The notes under the pieces are model-generated. The model was not told the origin of the DNA. It made no database searches and saw only the letters and a list, made by a program, of their open reading frames with translations. Source: Lachnospiraceae bacterium (GTDB taxonomy: Bacteria; Bacillota; Clostridia; Lachnospirales; Lachnospiraceae). Taken from it: a DNA stretch of 35,680 nt. The stretch lies in NCBI GenBank assembly GCA_022774505.1, contig JALFLW010000037.1, positions 1 through 35,680 on the forward strand, read 5' to 3'. The position numbers and the translations under genes are program-made. Position 1 is the first letter of the stretch; each line of letters opens with the position of its first letter. This document shows positions 11,290 to 19,618 of the stretch, one piece after another.

Positions 11290-13797
11290 TTATTCATAAA
11301 TCAGCCAGCAGTTATCCTGCTCTTTCTTTTCCTTACTTCGTACAGGCTCATAGATCTTGACATCCGTTTCCGGTGTTCCAACGTCAGATTCCGAAAAATC
11401 CTCTGTTACCTCATCCGAATGATACCCATGAAAGATACTGTCCTCACCAACCATTCCCATTGCAATCTTCTCATGAATATTTGTGTTATACAGTTTGTAA
11501 AGATCACTGTCCTTACTGATCTGATTGTCAAAAGGAATGACCACACTGCCACATTTCAACAATCCGGTTCCGCTTGGAGAATTATGCACATACTGAAGTT
11601 GTGCATCCGATACTCCAATTACTTCTGCTAACTTGGCACTGTCTACATTTGCCTGTTTTAACAGTGCTACAAACTCGCTGTTGGAAAGCAGTGTCATCGC
11701 AATATAGTTCTGCAGCAGATCAACCACATTCTGAGTGATACCAGTACAAAGACCTCCCTGCTTTCTCACTTTTTTCCACAACTGCTGTAAATAAGTCGCA
11801 CTATAATCACTGTTTAAGAGCACATGACACTCATCAATATAAAGCCATGTCGCACGACCACGCTTTCCATTGTCAATGATCCTCTGCTGGATTGCTTCCA
11901 TCATCACAAGCATTGCCACCGGAGCAAGCTGGCTTCCCAGATCCTGAATGCCATATACTGTAAAACGGTTGTCCACATCTACATTGGTCTGGTGGTTAAA
12001 GATATTCAGGGAACCTTCTACAAAAAGCTCCAAAGATAAAGCAAGCTCCTGTGCCTCCATCTCTTTCTGCGACTTCAAAATATGATAAAAGTCCGTCATA
12101 ACAGGGACTTTTTTTACTTTCCACGCCCGCATATACAATTCACGAATACAGCGGTCAATGATACTGTGGTGTTTCTGGTTCAATGCGTTGCCAAGAAGCT
12201 GGTCACAAAGACTTAGCATGAATTCTGACTTATCTGCGATCACATCACGAATACCCCTCTCGTTCATATGAGCAAGATCGGCAGCTAACGGATTCACATA
12301 GTTCTTCGTATAGGCAGATAAATTCACAATCGCCCCGCCAAAGGTATCCGCAATGTCAAAATACTCATTCATCGGATCAATAACGATCACATCATCCTGC
12401 GTATTTAAGAACACATTTCCCATTTCCTGCTTTGCAAAGAATGATTTACCGGAACCCGGTACACCAAAGATAAAACCATTGCCGTTGATCAGACCTTTGC
12501 GGTTTCCCACATTGATGTTCTTACTGATCTGGTTGATTCCGTAGTAATTTCCACCGACGGCATTTAATTCCTGCACATTAAAAGGCATTAAAACAGCCAC
12601 CGACTGTGTCAGCATGGTACGCATGGTTTCCACCTGTCGTACCCCGATCGGAAGTGCCGTATTTAATGCCTCTCTCTGTTTCAGATAATGTGTATCAATG
12701 GTTACGGAGTTTCGTTTTCCGATGGTTTCCACTGTCTCCGTCACGCTCTCCAGTTCCTCCTTACTCTCTGCCACAATGATCAATGTCACTGCCACATAGA
12801 AAAGGCACTGGTCGTTTTCACGGACATCATCCATGATCTCCTCGATTTCTTTTTTCTCGGTACGCTTCGCATATGAGATTTCCGTAGAAAAATCATTGTT
12901 TTTGTTTCTCACACGCTGCTGCTTGATAATGTCAGATTCGATACCAAGATACTTTTTCTGCAGTGTTTTGGTGGTGAGATCCTTCGGGATCGGAACCACA
13001 TCAATACTGGTAATGGAATGAACCGGGAGAGATGTGATCTCATTTAAGAATCGGTCCGACAGACTGCTCGGATACTTTTTAATAAACATTGCCCGGATAT
13101 ACTTTCCTTCATCCTCGATATGATCCGGGAAGTATTTCAGCATCCCGTTACAAAGATCATTGCGGAAATCCGCTCCTACTTTTCTGGCGTGTTTCAGATC
13201 AAAAGAAAATCCTTCCTCCTCGCCAAGATGATAGAAATCGTGAAGCACTTTGATACGCTCATTGCCGCTTAATGCCACAATGTCTGTGCCAAGCTCTCCA
13301 AACGCCTTATGGATCGTTGCCTCCAGAGTGGCAAACTGCGCCTTTGCTTCCTCAAAGTTCTTTCGCTCGATCGTCAGCGTCAGATAGCGCTCCTGCTCGA
13401 TTCCCTGTCTGCCCTCTCGGATCTTATCCTCAATGATCTCATTGTAGATCCTGCGGAATTTGTCAAACTCGTCATACTGATACTGTAATAAAATCTCTTC
13501 TCGAAGATTCTGCATATCTTTATTCTTGTTGTTCACGGTGATCTTAAAGTTACAATCCAGTGAATTTAAGAACTTGCAGTATCGCTCAAAAATGTCAATC
13601 TGCTCCTCCTCATTCGTTGTGGTATAGTTAATGTCCCGGAAGCGGTAACATTTGCTGAAATGATTCCTGCTCACTTCAAAAATTCCATTCTCCGCCACCT
13701 TCATAATTTCTATTGTTTCCTGAATGGATTTGGGAGTCTTATATAATGGCACACTCGCCTTTTTTAACTCCTTAAATCCGTCTGCAAATAATCCCAT
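11290..13797 (-). CDS. virB4: VirB4-like conjugal transfer ATPase
   Basis: 835 residues from the ATG at 13797. AGGAGG lies 8 nt before it, whereas the ATG at 13803 is only 2 nt from the same site. The N-terminal ~400 residues match the VirB4 scaffold. The ATPase domain has Walker A GVPGSGKSFF (~446) and Walker B WLYIDECHVLL (~652), followed by the TQNVVDLL segment typical of VirB4/TraE. It is a cytoplasmic, membrane-associated motor that energises assembly of the type IV secretion channel. It sits between prgI and the cell-wall hydrolase gene. Its length is normal for the family. Confidence 0.93.
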   Translation of the reverse strand: MGLFADGFKELKKASVPLYKTPKSIQETIEIMKVAENGIFEVSRNHFSKCYRFRDINYTTTNEEEQIDIFERYCKFLNSLDCNFKITVNNKNKDMQNLREEILLQYQYDEFDKFRRIYNEIIEDKIREGRQGIEQERYLTLTIERKNFEEAKAQFATLEATIHKAFGELGTDIVALSGNERIKVLHDFYHLGEEEGFSFDLKHARKVGADFRNDLCNGMLKYFPDHIEDEGKYIRAMFIKKYPSSLSDRFLNEITSLPVHSITSIDVVPIPKDLTTKTLQKKYLGIESDIIKQQRVRNKNNDFSTEISYAKRTEKKEIEEIMDDVRENDQCLFYVAVTLIIVAESKEELESVTETVETIGKRNSVTIDTHYLKQREALNTALPIGVRQVETMRTMLTQSVAVLMPFNVQELNAVGGNYYGINQISKNINVGNRKGLINGNGFIFGVPGSGKSFFAKQEMGNVFLNTQDDVIVIDPMNEYFDIADTFGGAIVNLSAYTKNYVNPLAADLAHMNERGIRDVIADKSEFMLSLCDQLLGNALNQKHHSIIDRCIRELYMRAWKVKKVPVMTDFYHILKSQKEMEAQELALSLELFVEGSLNIFNHQTNVDVDNRFTVYGIQDLGSQLAPVAMLVMMEAIQQRIIDNGKRGRATWLYIDECHVLLNSDYSATYLQQLWKKVRKQGGLCTGITQNVVDLLQNYIAMTLLSNSEFVALLKQANVDSAKLAEVIGVSDAQLQYVHNSPSGTGLLKCGSVVIPFDNQISKDSDLYKLYNTNIHEKIAMGMVGEDSIFHGYHSDEVTEDFSESDVGTPETDVKIYEPVRSKEKKEQDNCWLIYE

Positions 13798-13809
13798 CTG
13801 CATCTCCTC

Positions 13810-14286
13810 CTATCTCAAATACTTGTACCAATAAGCAGCCACACCGACTACGGCGATAAACACTGCCATCAGTATCATCATCAAAATCATCTTTTTCTGT
13901 GCTTTCTTAAAATCCCCCTTGTTATCCGTGCTGACGGCTTTCTTCTGCTTTCCCTTCTCTGCCTGATCTGACGAAATGTCTGTCATCTGTCCTTCCGTGG
14001 ATATATAAGTCAGGGTCCGGTTGCCAAAAGCAAAGTGCAGCTTTAACTTCATCATTTCCACAAAAGTCATGCCGTTGTAGGAATAAAATCCGGTCAATGC
14101 AATGGGTGCAACCACCGGAATTGCAATGTAAGCACTGGTTGTCAGCCCCACATACGGATAAGTAAGAAGCACGATCCCACCTCCTACGATCAGGGAAATA
14201 ATAGAAAAAATCAGTTGTCTGGCGGTAAGACCAAGAACAACTGATTCCTTGTAATTGTCAATATTCTTATTTACTTCTATAACCAT
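13810..14286 (-). CDS. PrgI family (VirB3-like) membrane protein
   Basis: 158 residues from the ATG at 14286 (GAGGAGGG, 7 nt); the frame continues upstream inside the preceding gene. Residues 1-30 (MVIEVNKNIDNYKESVVLGL onward) are the PrgI signature. Two membrane helices follow (~23-65) and then the YNGMTFVEMMKLKL segment. After a charged linker there is a third hydrophobic helix at the C-terminus (~130-150). PrgI is the VirB3 counterpart in Gram-positive conjugation and works with VirB4, encoded 12 bases downstream. The extra C-terminal helix makes this member longer than the minimal family form. Confidence 0.85.
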   Translation of the reverse strand: MVIEVNKNIDNYKESVVLGLTARQLIFSIISLIVGGGIVLLTYPYVGLTTSAYIAIPVVAPIALTGFYSYNGMTFVEMMKLKLHFAFGNRTLTYISTEGQMTDISSDQAEKGKQKKAVSTDNKGDFKKAQKKMILMMILMAVFIAVVGVAAYWYKYLR

Positions 14287-14287
14287 G

Positions 14288-14689
14288 CTAACGCCCTCCT
14301 CTGTCCTGTTCTCTTTCTTCCGTTTTCCCTGCTCCCAGACCATTGATCTGTTCGTAGCAACGCATTCCATCCGGATCAATTTCTCTGAGCCTGTCCGGAT
14401 CAAAGGTATAAAGCGGATATTCATGATAACCACTGACTGCCGTGAATCCGGAGAACTCTCCAAGCTCATTGTCTTTTATAAACTCCTCAGCCGTTGACAG
14501 GTTGTTAGTATCCACATACGCACAATATTCCGGGCAGGGTGCGTCAATGTTTACCGTCAGATTGGCAAACATATCCGGTCCTTCATTCAGCCCAATATAC
14601 AGCCGGTTATTGTTCATATACCCCCTCACAGTTGCTGTCAAAGAAACCTCTCCTGTAAAATCGCTGTTATATTTCATAATCTCTGGCAT
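14288..14689 (-). CDS. DUF4313-like conjugative element protein
   Basis: 133 residues from the ATG at 14689. The AGGAAAGG site is 9 nt from it and abuts the alternative ATG at 14698, which is thus unlikely. The pattern NRLYIGLNEG, LTVNIDAPCPEYCAYVDTNN, EFIKDNELGEFSGFTAVSGY and YPLYTFDPDRLREIDP matches DUF4313, a soluble family found in Firmicutes conjugative elements. No enzymatic motif is visible. It lies between the VirB6-like gene and prgI, separated from prgI by one base. The function is unknown. Confidence 0.7.
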   Translation of the reverse strand: MPEIMKYNSDFTGEVSLTATVRGYMNNNRLYIGLNEGPDMFANLTVNIDAPCPEYCAYVDTNNLSTAEEFIKDNELGEFSGFTAVSGYHEYPLYTFDPDRLREIDPDGMRCYEQINGLGAGKTEEREQDRGGR

Positions 14690-14704
14690 ATTTCTCATCC
14701 TTTC

Positions 14705-15547
14705 CTATAATCCCAGTGCCTTACTGGTTAAACTCTGTGCTCCTTTCACACTCCCCACGGTAAGTGCCACCGTAAAAGTCATTTCACACAAATAAATCAA
14801 TGTTTTCGTCCAGTCTGCATAATCTCCGGCAAAACTCGGCAGTCCTGCATTGATAAATGCATTACATACCACGATCGCCAATGCCATCGTCACTGCCTCA
14901 AAACATACCGACAGAAAATACTTGCAGTATGTCGCACAGGTATGTGCCACCACCCGGTTTCCGCTCATTGTTGAAAATGCGATAGAACCAAGAGGCACGA
15001 TCACAAGCAGCTTTAAGAAGCGGAAATATACCGTGTAGATCAAAAAGAAGCCGCAGATGATCACAATGATGGATAACAGTGATGCTAAGATCAGCATGAT
15101 CAGACTTTCTCCAAAACCAAGATTCTTGATCACATCTGCCTGCTCTGTGGCAACCTTCAGCTCTATTCTGTCCCCCTCGGCAATGAGTCCTACCAATGCT
15201 CCCACCGACTGGAAAAACGCTTTCATGATCGTGACATTATTGGCTACCAGATATTCCGCAAGTCCAAGCCTGATCAGAATACGAAGGATCACTTCAAACC
15301 GCATCTCCTCCCGTATGTCGATGCTCTCCGAACAAAAGCCGATTACAAAGAACAGCACCACCAAAGAGGAGCCTACTGCCACAAAGACCGGCTCCAGTCC
15401 TTCAATGACATCCCACGGTTTCCCGTCCTTAAAGGCAGTAGGTGACTGACCAAGAAGTGCAAATACGAGGGATACCTGATTATTCCAGAATGCGAAGATC
15501 ACATTCAGAAGATCTAAGATCTTATCCCCCAGCTTAAAAATGTCCAT
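14705..15547 (-). CDS. VirB6/TrbL-like polytopic channel protein
   Basis: 280 residues with about six hydrophobic helices, including segments at VFVAVGSSLVVLFFVIGFC, LIMLILASLLSIIVIICGFF and FEAVTMALAIVVCNAFI. The layout of a soluble N-terminal end and a central helix cluster fits the TrbL/VirB6 inner channel proteins of Gram-positive type IV secretion. It follows the small Maff2-like gene and precedes DUF4313, prgI and virB4, the normal order in such elements. The start has GAGAGGTG 7 nt upstream. Confidence 0.8.
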   Translation of the reverse strand: MDIFKLGDKILDLLNVIFAFWNNQVSLVFALLGQSPTAFKDGKPWDVIEGLEPVFVAVGSSLVVLFFVIGFCSESIDIREEMRFEVILRILIRLGLAEYLVANNVTIMKAFFQSVGALVGLIAEGDRIELKVATEQADVIKNLGFGESLIMLILASLLSIIVIICGFFLIYTVYFRFLKLLVIVPLGSIAFSTMSGNRVVAHTCATYCKYFLSVCFEAVTMALAIVVCNAFINAGLPSFAGDYADWTKTLIYLCEMTFTVALTVGSVKGAQSLTSKALGL

Positions 15548-15568
15548 GTCATTTCACCTCTCTCTTTC

Positions 15569-15904
15569 TTAGAATCCAAGAAATGTCAGCACGGACGAAA
15601 TGCCCGCCATCATAACTCCTGCTACGATTCCTTTGAGTGCAGAATTCATCGTAGAAGAATCCTGCTGTTGATATGCCTGTGCAAACTCCATCACATTCTT
15701 CGCCAGAATAATGACACCTACAGCACCAATTACAGCAATGATCAGAGTCTTTAAGTTATCTAAAGGCTTTGTCACGGCTGCAGTACCGCCTCCGTCTCCT
15801 CCGGCGGCATAAACTTTCGTAGATACACTTGCCATCGTCATTATGGTTGCTGCCATTGCCGGCAGAAGCACTCTCTTTCCAAATCGTTTCATCTTATTTC
15901 TCAT
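15569..15904 (-). CDS. Maff2-like small membrane protein (VirB2-like pilin candidate)
   Basis: 111 residues from the ATG at 15904, chosen for GGAAAGGAG 10 nt upstream; an upstream in-frame ATG is part of that site. The N-terminus is a signal peptide (basic KMKRFGKR, hydrophobic core, cleavage likely after KVYA). The mature part has two helices (TLIIAVIGAVGVIILAKNVM and IVAGVMMAGISSVLTFLG) around a polar loop, the layout of VirB2-type pilins. It matches the Maff2 family found beside VirB6 genes. A pilin role is inference from size, topology and place. A structured leader precedes it. Confidence 0.75.
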   Translation of the reverse strand: MRNKMKRFGKRVLLPAMAATIMTMASVSTKVYAAGGDGGGTAAVTKPLDNLKTLIIAVIGAVGVIILAKNVMEFAQAYQQQDSSTMNSALKGIVAGVMMAGISSVLTFLGF

Positions 15905-15923
15905 AGTCGAAAATCTCCTTTCC

Positions 15924-15998
15924 AAATAAAAACGGAGACAAAAAATGGATAGAGTTCATCTATCCGGCTTGTCTCCACCGGATGGATCAACTCCATCC
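15924..15998 (-). promoter_or_regulatory. Attenuator-like leader with alternative hairpins before maff2
   Basis: The minus-strand RNA can form hairpin B, GGATGGA-GTTGA-TCCATCC (15980-15998). It can also form a long hairpin C whose outer arms are GGAGACAA/TTGTCTCC (15934-15976), with an inner stem GGATAGA/TCTATCC and a GTTTTTATTT tract after it, which resembles a terminator. The 5' arm GGATGGAGTT of B can instead pair with AACTCTATCC inside C over 10 bp with one G-U pair. That would disrupt both hairpins. The RNA could thus switch between read-through and stop between the coupling-protein gene and the channel genes. Confidence 0.5.
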
Positions 15999-16036
15999 AC
16001 TTATCTTTCTTATATCCGATCGGGGATACCCCGTTA

Positions 16037-16072
16037 TTACATAAAATCAGGCTTTCCCTGATGCGTCTGCAT
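16037..16072 (-). CDS. Possible 11-residue leader peptide MQTHQGKPDFM
   Basis: A very short frame with AAAGGAG exactly 8 nt before the ATG, starting 28 bases after the coupling-protein stop. It is followed by a GGGGTATCCCC palindrome (16021-16033) and the switch-like leader of maff2. The quality of its ribosome site, better than many of the long genes here, is the reason for listing it. It could be a translated leader that influences the downstream hairpins, or chance. Confidence 0.35.
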   Translation of the reverse strand: MQTHQGKPDFM

Positions 16073-16100
16073 ATCCATCACTCCTTTACTCTCTAACACA

Positions 16101-18227
16101 TCACTGTGCACTTTCGTACTGTCTGCGGATCTCCATCATCCTTGTGACCGGTGTATCCGGATAGAAATACGAAAGAATGATATCCTTTGGCACACGCACA
16201 TCCATTGCCCTCTGTAACTCCGCTTTCTGTTCCTTCGTAAAGGACATATGCATCAGACGGTATGGAATGTTATTAGATGCTTCTTCCTTTTCATCCTGTG
16301 CATACATAAGCTCCTTCGCCTGTTCCTCATGAAATTCCTCTACAGTCTGTGCTTCATCCATATCCATAAACCGTTTCTTTAGATCCACCTGCCCAAGCAG
16401 TAAGAATTCCTCATAGGACAGCTTATCAATATATACCTGTTCCCCTTTTTTCTGCAGCTCCTCATAATAGGATAATGCCTTATCGTTTAAGATGGTAAAT
16501 GCCGGTTCTGTAACAGAATCTTCCGACACGCTATTTCTTACATGCACATACGGCTCTCCCTCACCATCTGCACTCTGAGCAAACATCGGATGTCCGAACG
16601 GGCTAAACTTATCATCAAGGATCGGATCAAATCCACGGATAAAGATCAGACACTTTTTATTGTCCATCTTGCGTACTTCGTCCGGCATCATAATCTCTCT
16701 TCCAAGGACATCATAGTTTCTGGAAGAGCTGCCTTGCCGTCCTCTCGTTTCGCCACTGGATTTCTTATCAATCGTAGACTTTCCGAGCAGCTTTGAGATG
16801 TATTCATGGGTACTCTGTTCATTTCCTCCTAAATACACCAGCGTATCACAGTTACCGGGAATCGTTTCCCAAGTGTCCTTAAACAACGCTTTTAGCTGTG
16901 CTAAGTTCTGAATGATGATCACAGAAGAAATCTCCCTGGACCGCATCGTAGAAAGCAAGGAACAGTAATCATCCGGCAGGGCAACATTTGCAAATTCGTC
17001 CAGCATAAATGTGACATGGATTGGAAGTCTGCCGCCGCAGTTAAAGTCCGCCTGAAAATACAGCTCCTGAAAGATCTGTGTATATAACATACCGATAATA
17101 AAATTATAGGTTTTATCCGAATCCGGGATCACACAAAACAGTGCTGTTTTCGTTTCCGCGTCCCCATTTACTCCTACACCAAGCTCTGCCAGATTAAGCT
17201 CATCCTTTGATAACAGGCGAAGAACCTGCTTATTCTCCAATGTTGCCAGTCTGGAATTGGCACTGATAATAATAGAACGAACCGTATCTCCGGCACCACG
17301 CATACACTTGTTATACTGCTTAACCGCCGGATGATTTAAGCCAAGCGGACTGCTTTCCTCCAGAAATTTCATCCGGACATCAAGTGGCGATGGCTTCCCT
17401 TTTTCGGTCACTTCCGCTTCTCCCATCAGCTTTAATACAGTAGCAAAGTTTCTTTTTTCCGGCTTTTCCTCCAGCCAGACATAATAAAAGAGAGCCTGTA
17501 AAAATAAGCCCTCTGCCTTTTCCCAGAAAGGATCGCTCGGAGTCGATCCCTTTGGTGTCGTATTACTCATAATATTTGTGATCAGCTTGACCACATCCGT
17601 TTCTTCTCTTATATAAGAGAATGGATTGTAACAATCCGACTTGTCCATCTCCAACAGGTTGATCACTTTTACATTGTAACCATTCGCTTTTAACATCGCT
17701 CCGGTACTGCGAAGGATCTCTCCTTTTGGATCGGTAATAATAAAAGAACTGTTCATCTGCATCAGATTCGGTTTTACCTCATAGAAAGTTTTTCCTGCTC
17801 CGGAACCACCGATGATCAGCATATTGTTATTTAACTTCGTTTGTCTGGTATTCAGACTCATACGCACATTCTGACTTAGGATACGGTTATTTGTCTCCTC
17901 TTTATCCTCTAATACCTTATTAACCTGTTTCACATTTGCCAGTTTGGAAGTACCAAATTCCTTTCCGGGCATATAATTTCGCTGACTGGTATAATACATC
18001 ACCACACCAATCGCATAGGCAGCCAGTGCATAGCCTATCATGCGGAACGTGTACTCATTGAAATAATCCTTTAAGGGATAGGCACATACCATCTCGAACC
18101 GTTCCAGGAAAGCATTAAACTCAATGCCCTCCCTCCATGCTCCTGCCACAAGATAACCTAGATAGGAGGCAAGCACAGCTCCAAGCACGATCAGCAAAAT
18201 ATTCGGTTTCTTCTTTGTTGTCTGCAT
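16101..18227 (-). CDS. virD4: VirD4-like type IV coupling protein
   Basis: 708 residues. Two N-terminal membrane helices (~9-28 and ~60-80) anchor a cytoplasmic ATPase with Walker A IIGGSGAGKTFY (~138), ITDPKGEILR after it, and Walker B FMLDEFANVALPDD (~407) followed by SREISSVIIIQNLAQLK. This is the TraG/VirD4 family, which brings the relaxase-DNA complex to the channel. AAGGAGGAG precedes the ATG. It directly follows the PcfB-like gene, with 2 bases between, as in pCF10-type systems where PcfB and PcfC work together. The acidic C-terminal tail is probably substrate-binding. Confidence 0.93.
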   Translation of the reverse strand: MQTTKKKPNILLIVLGAVLASYLGYLVAGAWREGIEFNAFLERFEMVCAYPLKDYFNEYTFRMIGYALAAYAIGVVMYYTSQRNYMPGKEFGTSKLANVKQVNKVLEDKEETNNRILSQNVRMSLNTRQTKLNNNMLIIGGSGAGKTFYEVKPNLMQMNSSFIITDPKGEILRSTGAMLKANGYNVKVINLLEMDKSDCYNPFSYIREETDVVKLITNIMSNTTPKGSTPSDPFWEKAEGLFLQALFYYVWLEEKPEKRNFATVLKLMGEAEVTEKGKPSPLDVRMKFLEESSPLGLNHPAVKQYNKCMRGAGDTVRSIIISANSRLATLENKQVLRLLSKDELNLAELGVGVNGDAETKTALFCVIPDSDKTYNFIIGMLYTQIFQELYFQADFNCGGRLPIHVTFMLDEFANVALPDDYCSLLSTMRSREISSVIIIQNLAQLKALFKDTWETIPGNCDTLVYLGGNEQSTHEYISKLLGKSTIDKKSSGETRGRQGSSSRNYDVLGREIMMPDEVRKMDNKKCLIFIRGFDPILDDKFSPFGHPMFAQSADGEGEPYVHVRNSVSEDSVTEPAFTILNDKALSYYEELQKKGEQVYIDKLSYEEFLLLGQVDLKKRFMDMDEAQTVEEFHEEQAKELMYAQDEKEEASNNIPYRLMHMSFTKEQKAELQRAMDVRVPKDIILSYFYPDTPVTRMMEIRRQYESAQ

Positions 18228-18229
18228 GA

Positions 18230-19339
18230 CTATCTCCTCCTTACTTCGCTGTGGGTACGGATCACATTCTTATCCGGTGACTGTTTCACTTTCTGATATC
18301 TTTCTCTGACCGTCCGCTCCACCCGGTCATAATGCTTGGCATACAGATCTTCTCCCTTCATGGTATAAAGGACACGGTTATCCTCGGAATAGATCTTATA
18401 ATCCTTTTCCTTATCCAGATAAGTAAGAAGCGTCTTTCCATTGTGAATTTCCATAATGTCCTCTTTTCTGATCCAGATATAACCCACATTGCTGCCATAC
18501 ATCCCCGGTACTCTGGTTTTCACCGCATGGTCATTCTCCGCAGCGATCAACTGCTTCGTGATCGTAATGTCCGTCAGTGCTGTATTCTTTGCCGCAGCAA
18601 TCTGACGCATCCGGTTTGATAATTCCTGGTATCTGTTAATCCTCTTCTCAAAAGACTCCTGATCCATCACCACCGGATAATTTCCCTGTCCGTCCGGTTC
18701 CGACACAACACCAATCGTCTTTAACTTATGGAGCACATCTTCAGCCTGCTTGGATTCCATCTGGAAATCATTCTGAATATCCTCCACACGGATCGCCTTT
18801 TTCTCCATAGCATAGTGACCAACCTTTTCGATCAGCCCGTCAAGGATTGGTTCAGTTACATCCGTGTGGAGACTCTTTTTTCCCTTTTTTTCTTTCTCCA
18901 GAAAATCAAGAAGCTGATTCAACTGCTCCTCGTTGCCATTCTTCAGATATTCGTCCATATCAAACATACGACCGTTCTTTAACTTCTGGCAGATCATACG
19001 AAGTCTCGGTGCCGCTTCACTATGAAAAAGCACCTCCGTGATCCCATCCTTTCTATCTGCATCCGGCATCACAGAATATAAAATGCCGTATTTCTTTGCC
19101 AGCTTCTGAAACTTTTTTAAGTCCTCATCCGCAAAGGTAAGTACCTGTATGTCTCCACCTTTTTCTAGCAATCCCTTCAGATTGGTCTTACCCATCGTCT
19201 TTTCATGTTCCAAAAGACCGATCAGAAGATTCACGGCTTTCTGCATCATCTCAATGGAGCCGCTTCCCACTTTCATGGCAATCTCAATCGTATCGTAGCC
19301 GACACGGATAATCTGTACTGCATCACTTATCTCCGACAT
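18230..19339 (-). CDS. PcfB family (DUF3801-like) transfer accessory protein with winged-helix segment
   Basis: 369 residues. The first ~150 match the PcfB/DUF3801 pattern (VNLLIGLL, FAKKYGILYSVMPD-like segment, DG.TEVLFHSEAAPRL). Around residues 180-225 the stretch AIRVEDIQNDFQMESKQAED followed by LKTIGVVSEPDGQGNYPVVM has the spacing of an FtsK-gamma-like winged helix, which is a by-eye fold guess. The C-terminal ~140 residues are charged. PcfB helps load substrate onto the coupling ATPase, whose gene starts 2 bases downstream. AGGAGG lies 7 nt before the ATG, which overlaps the end of the preceding gene. Confidence 0.75.
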   Translation of the reverse strand: MSEISDAVQIIRVGYDTIEIAMKVGSGSIEMMQKAVNLLIGLLEHEKTMGKTNLKGLLEKGGDIQVLTFADEDLKKFQKLAKKYGILYSVMPDADRKDGITEVLFHSEAAPRLRMICQKLKNGRMFDMDEYLKNGNEEQLNQLLDFLEKEKKGKKSLHTDVTEPILDGLIEKVGHYAMEKKAIRVEDIQNDFQMESKQAEDVLHKLKTIGVVSEPDGQGNYPVVMDQESFEKRINRYQELSNRMRQIAAAKNTALTDITITKQLIAAENDHAVKTRVPGMYGSNVGYIWIRKEDIMEIHNGKTLLTYLDKEKDYKIYSEDNRVLYTMKGEDLYAKHYDRVERTVRERYQKVKQSPDKNVIRTHSEVRRR

Positions 19340-19605
19340 CCACGCTCCTCCTCTCTCACTTCATAGGCATGGTTTTCAGCCACTGCCATTTCTTCCTGCC
19401 TTCTTGTTTCGGCTGTTTCACGAAGTTTCTCACGAATTGCCTGTTCATCCATCTTTGATAACTCCGATGTACTGACCGTGATTCCCTTCTTAGCAAGAAG
19501 TTCTGTGATCCTCTGCAATGCTTTCTTTTCTACGTCTCGGTAGATAATGATCGCATTCAAAAGATTTTCCAACTTTTCCTCAATTACCTGTTCTTCTCTC
19601 GACAT
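19327..19605 (-). CDS. Small charged coiled-coil protein
   Basis: 92 residues from the ATG at 19605 (AGGAGG, 9 nt); a TTG just before it is less likely. The protein is almost entirely charged and helical (LENLLNAIIIYRDVEKKALQ, then an Arg/Glu-rich end), with no recognised domain. Its last codons overlap the start of the PcfB-like gene, so both are translated together. It may be a binding partner of PcfB or of the coiled-coil protein encoded upstream; the function is unknown. Confidence 0.65.
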   Translation of the reverse strand: MSREEQVIEEKLENLLNAIIIYRDVEKKALQRITELLAKKGITVSTSELSKMDEQAIREKLRETAETRRQEEMAVAENHAYEVREEERGCRR

Positions 19606-19618
19606 CAATTACCGCCTC

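Noticed and set aside
14287..14469. Upstream extension of PrgI to 14469
   Set aside because: It overlaps the DUF4313-like gene in another frame, and the PrgI signature begins right at MVIEVNKNI with its own ribosome site.
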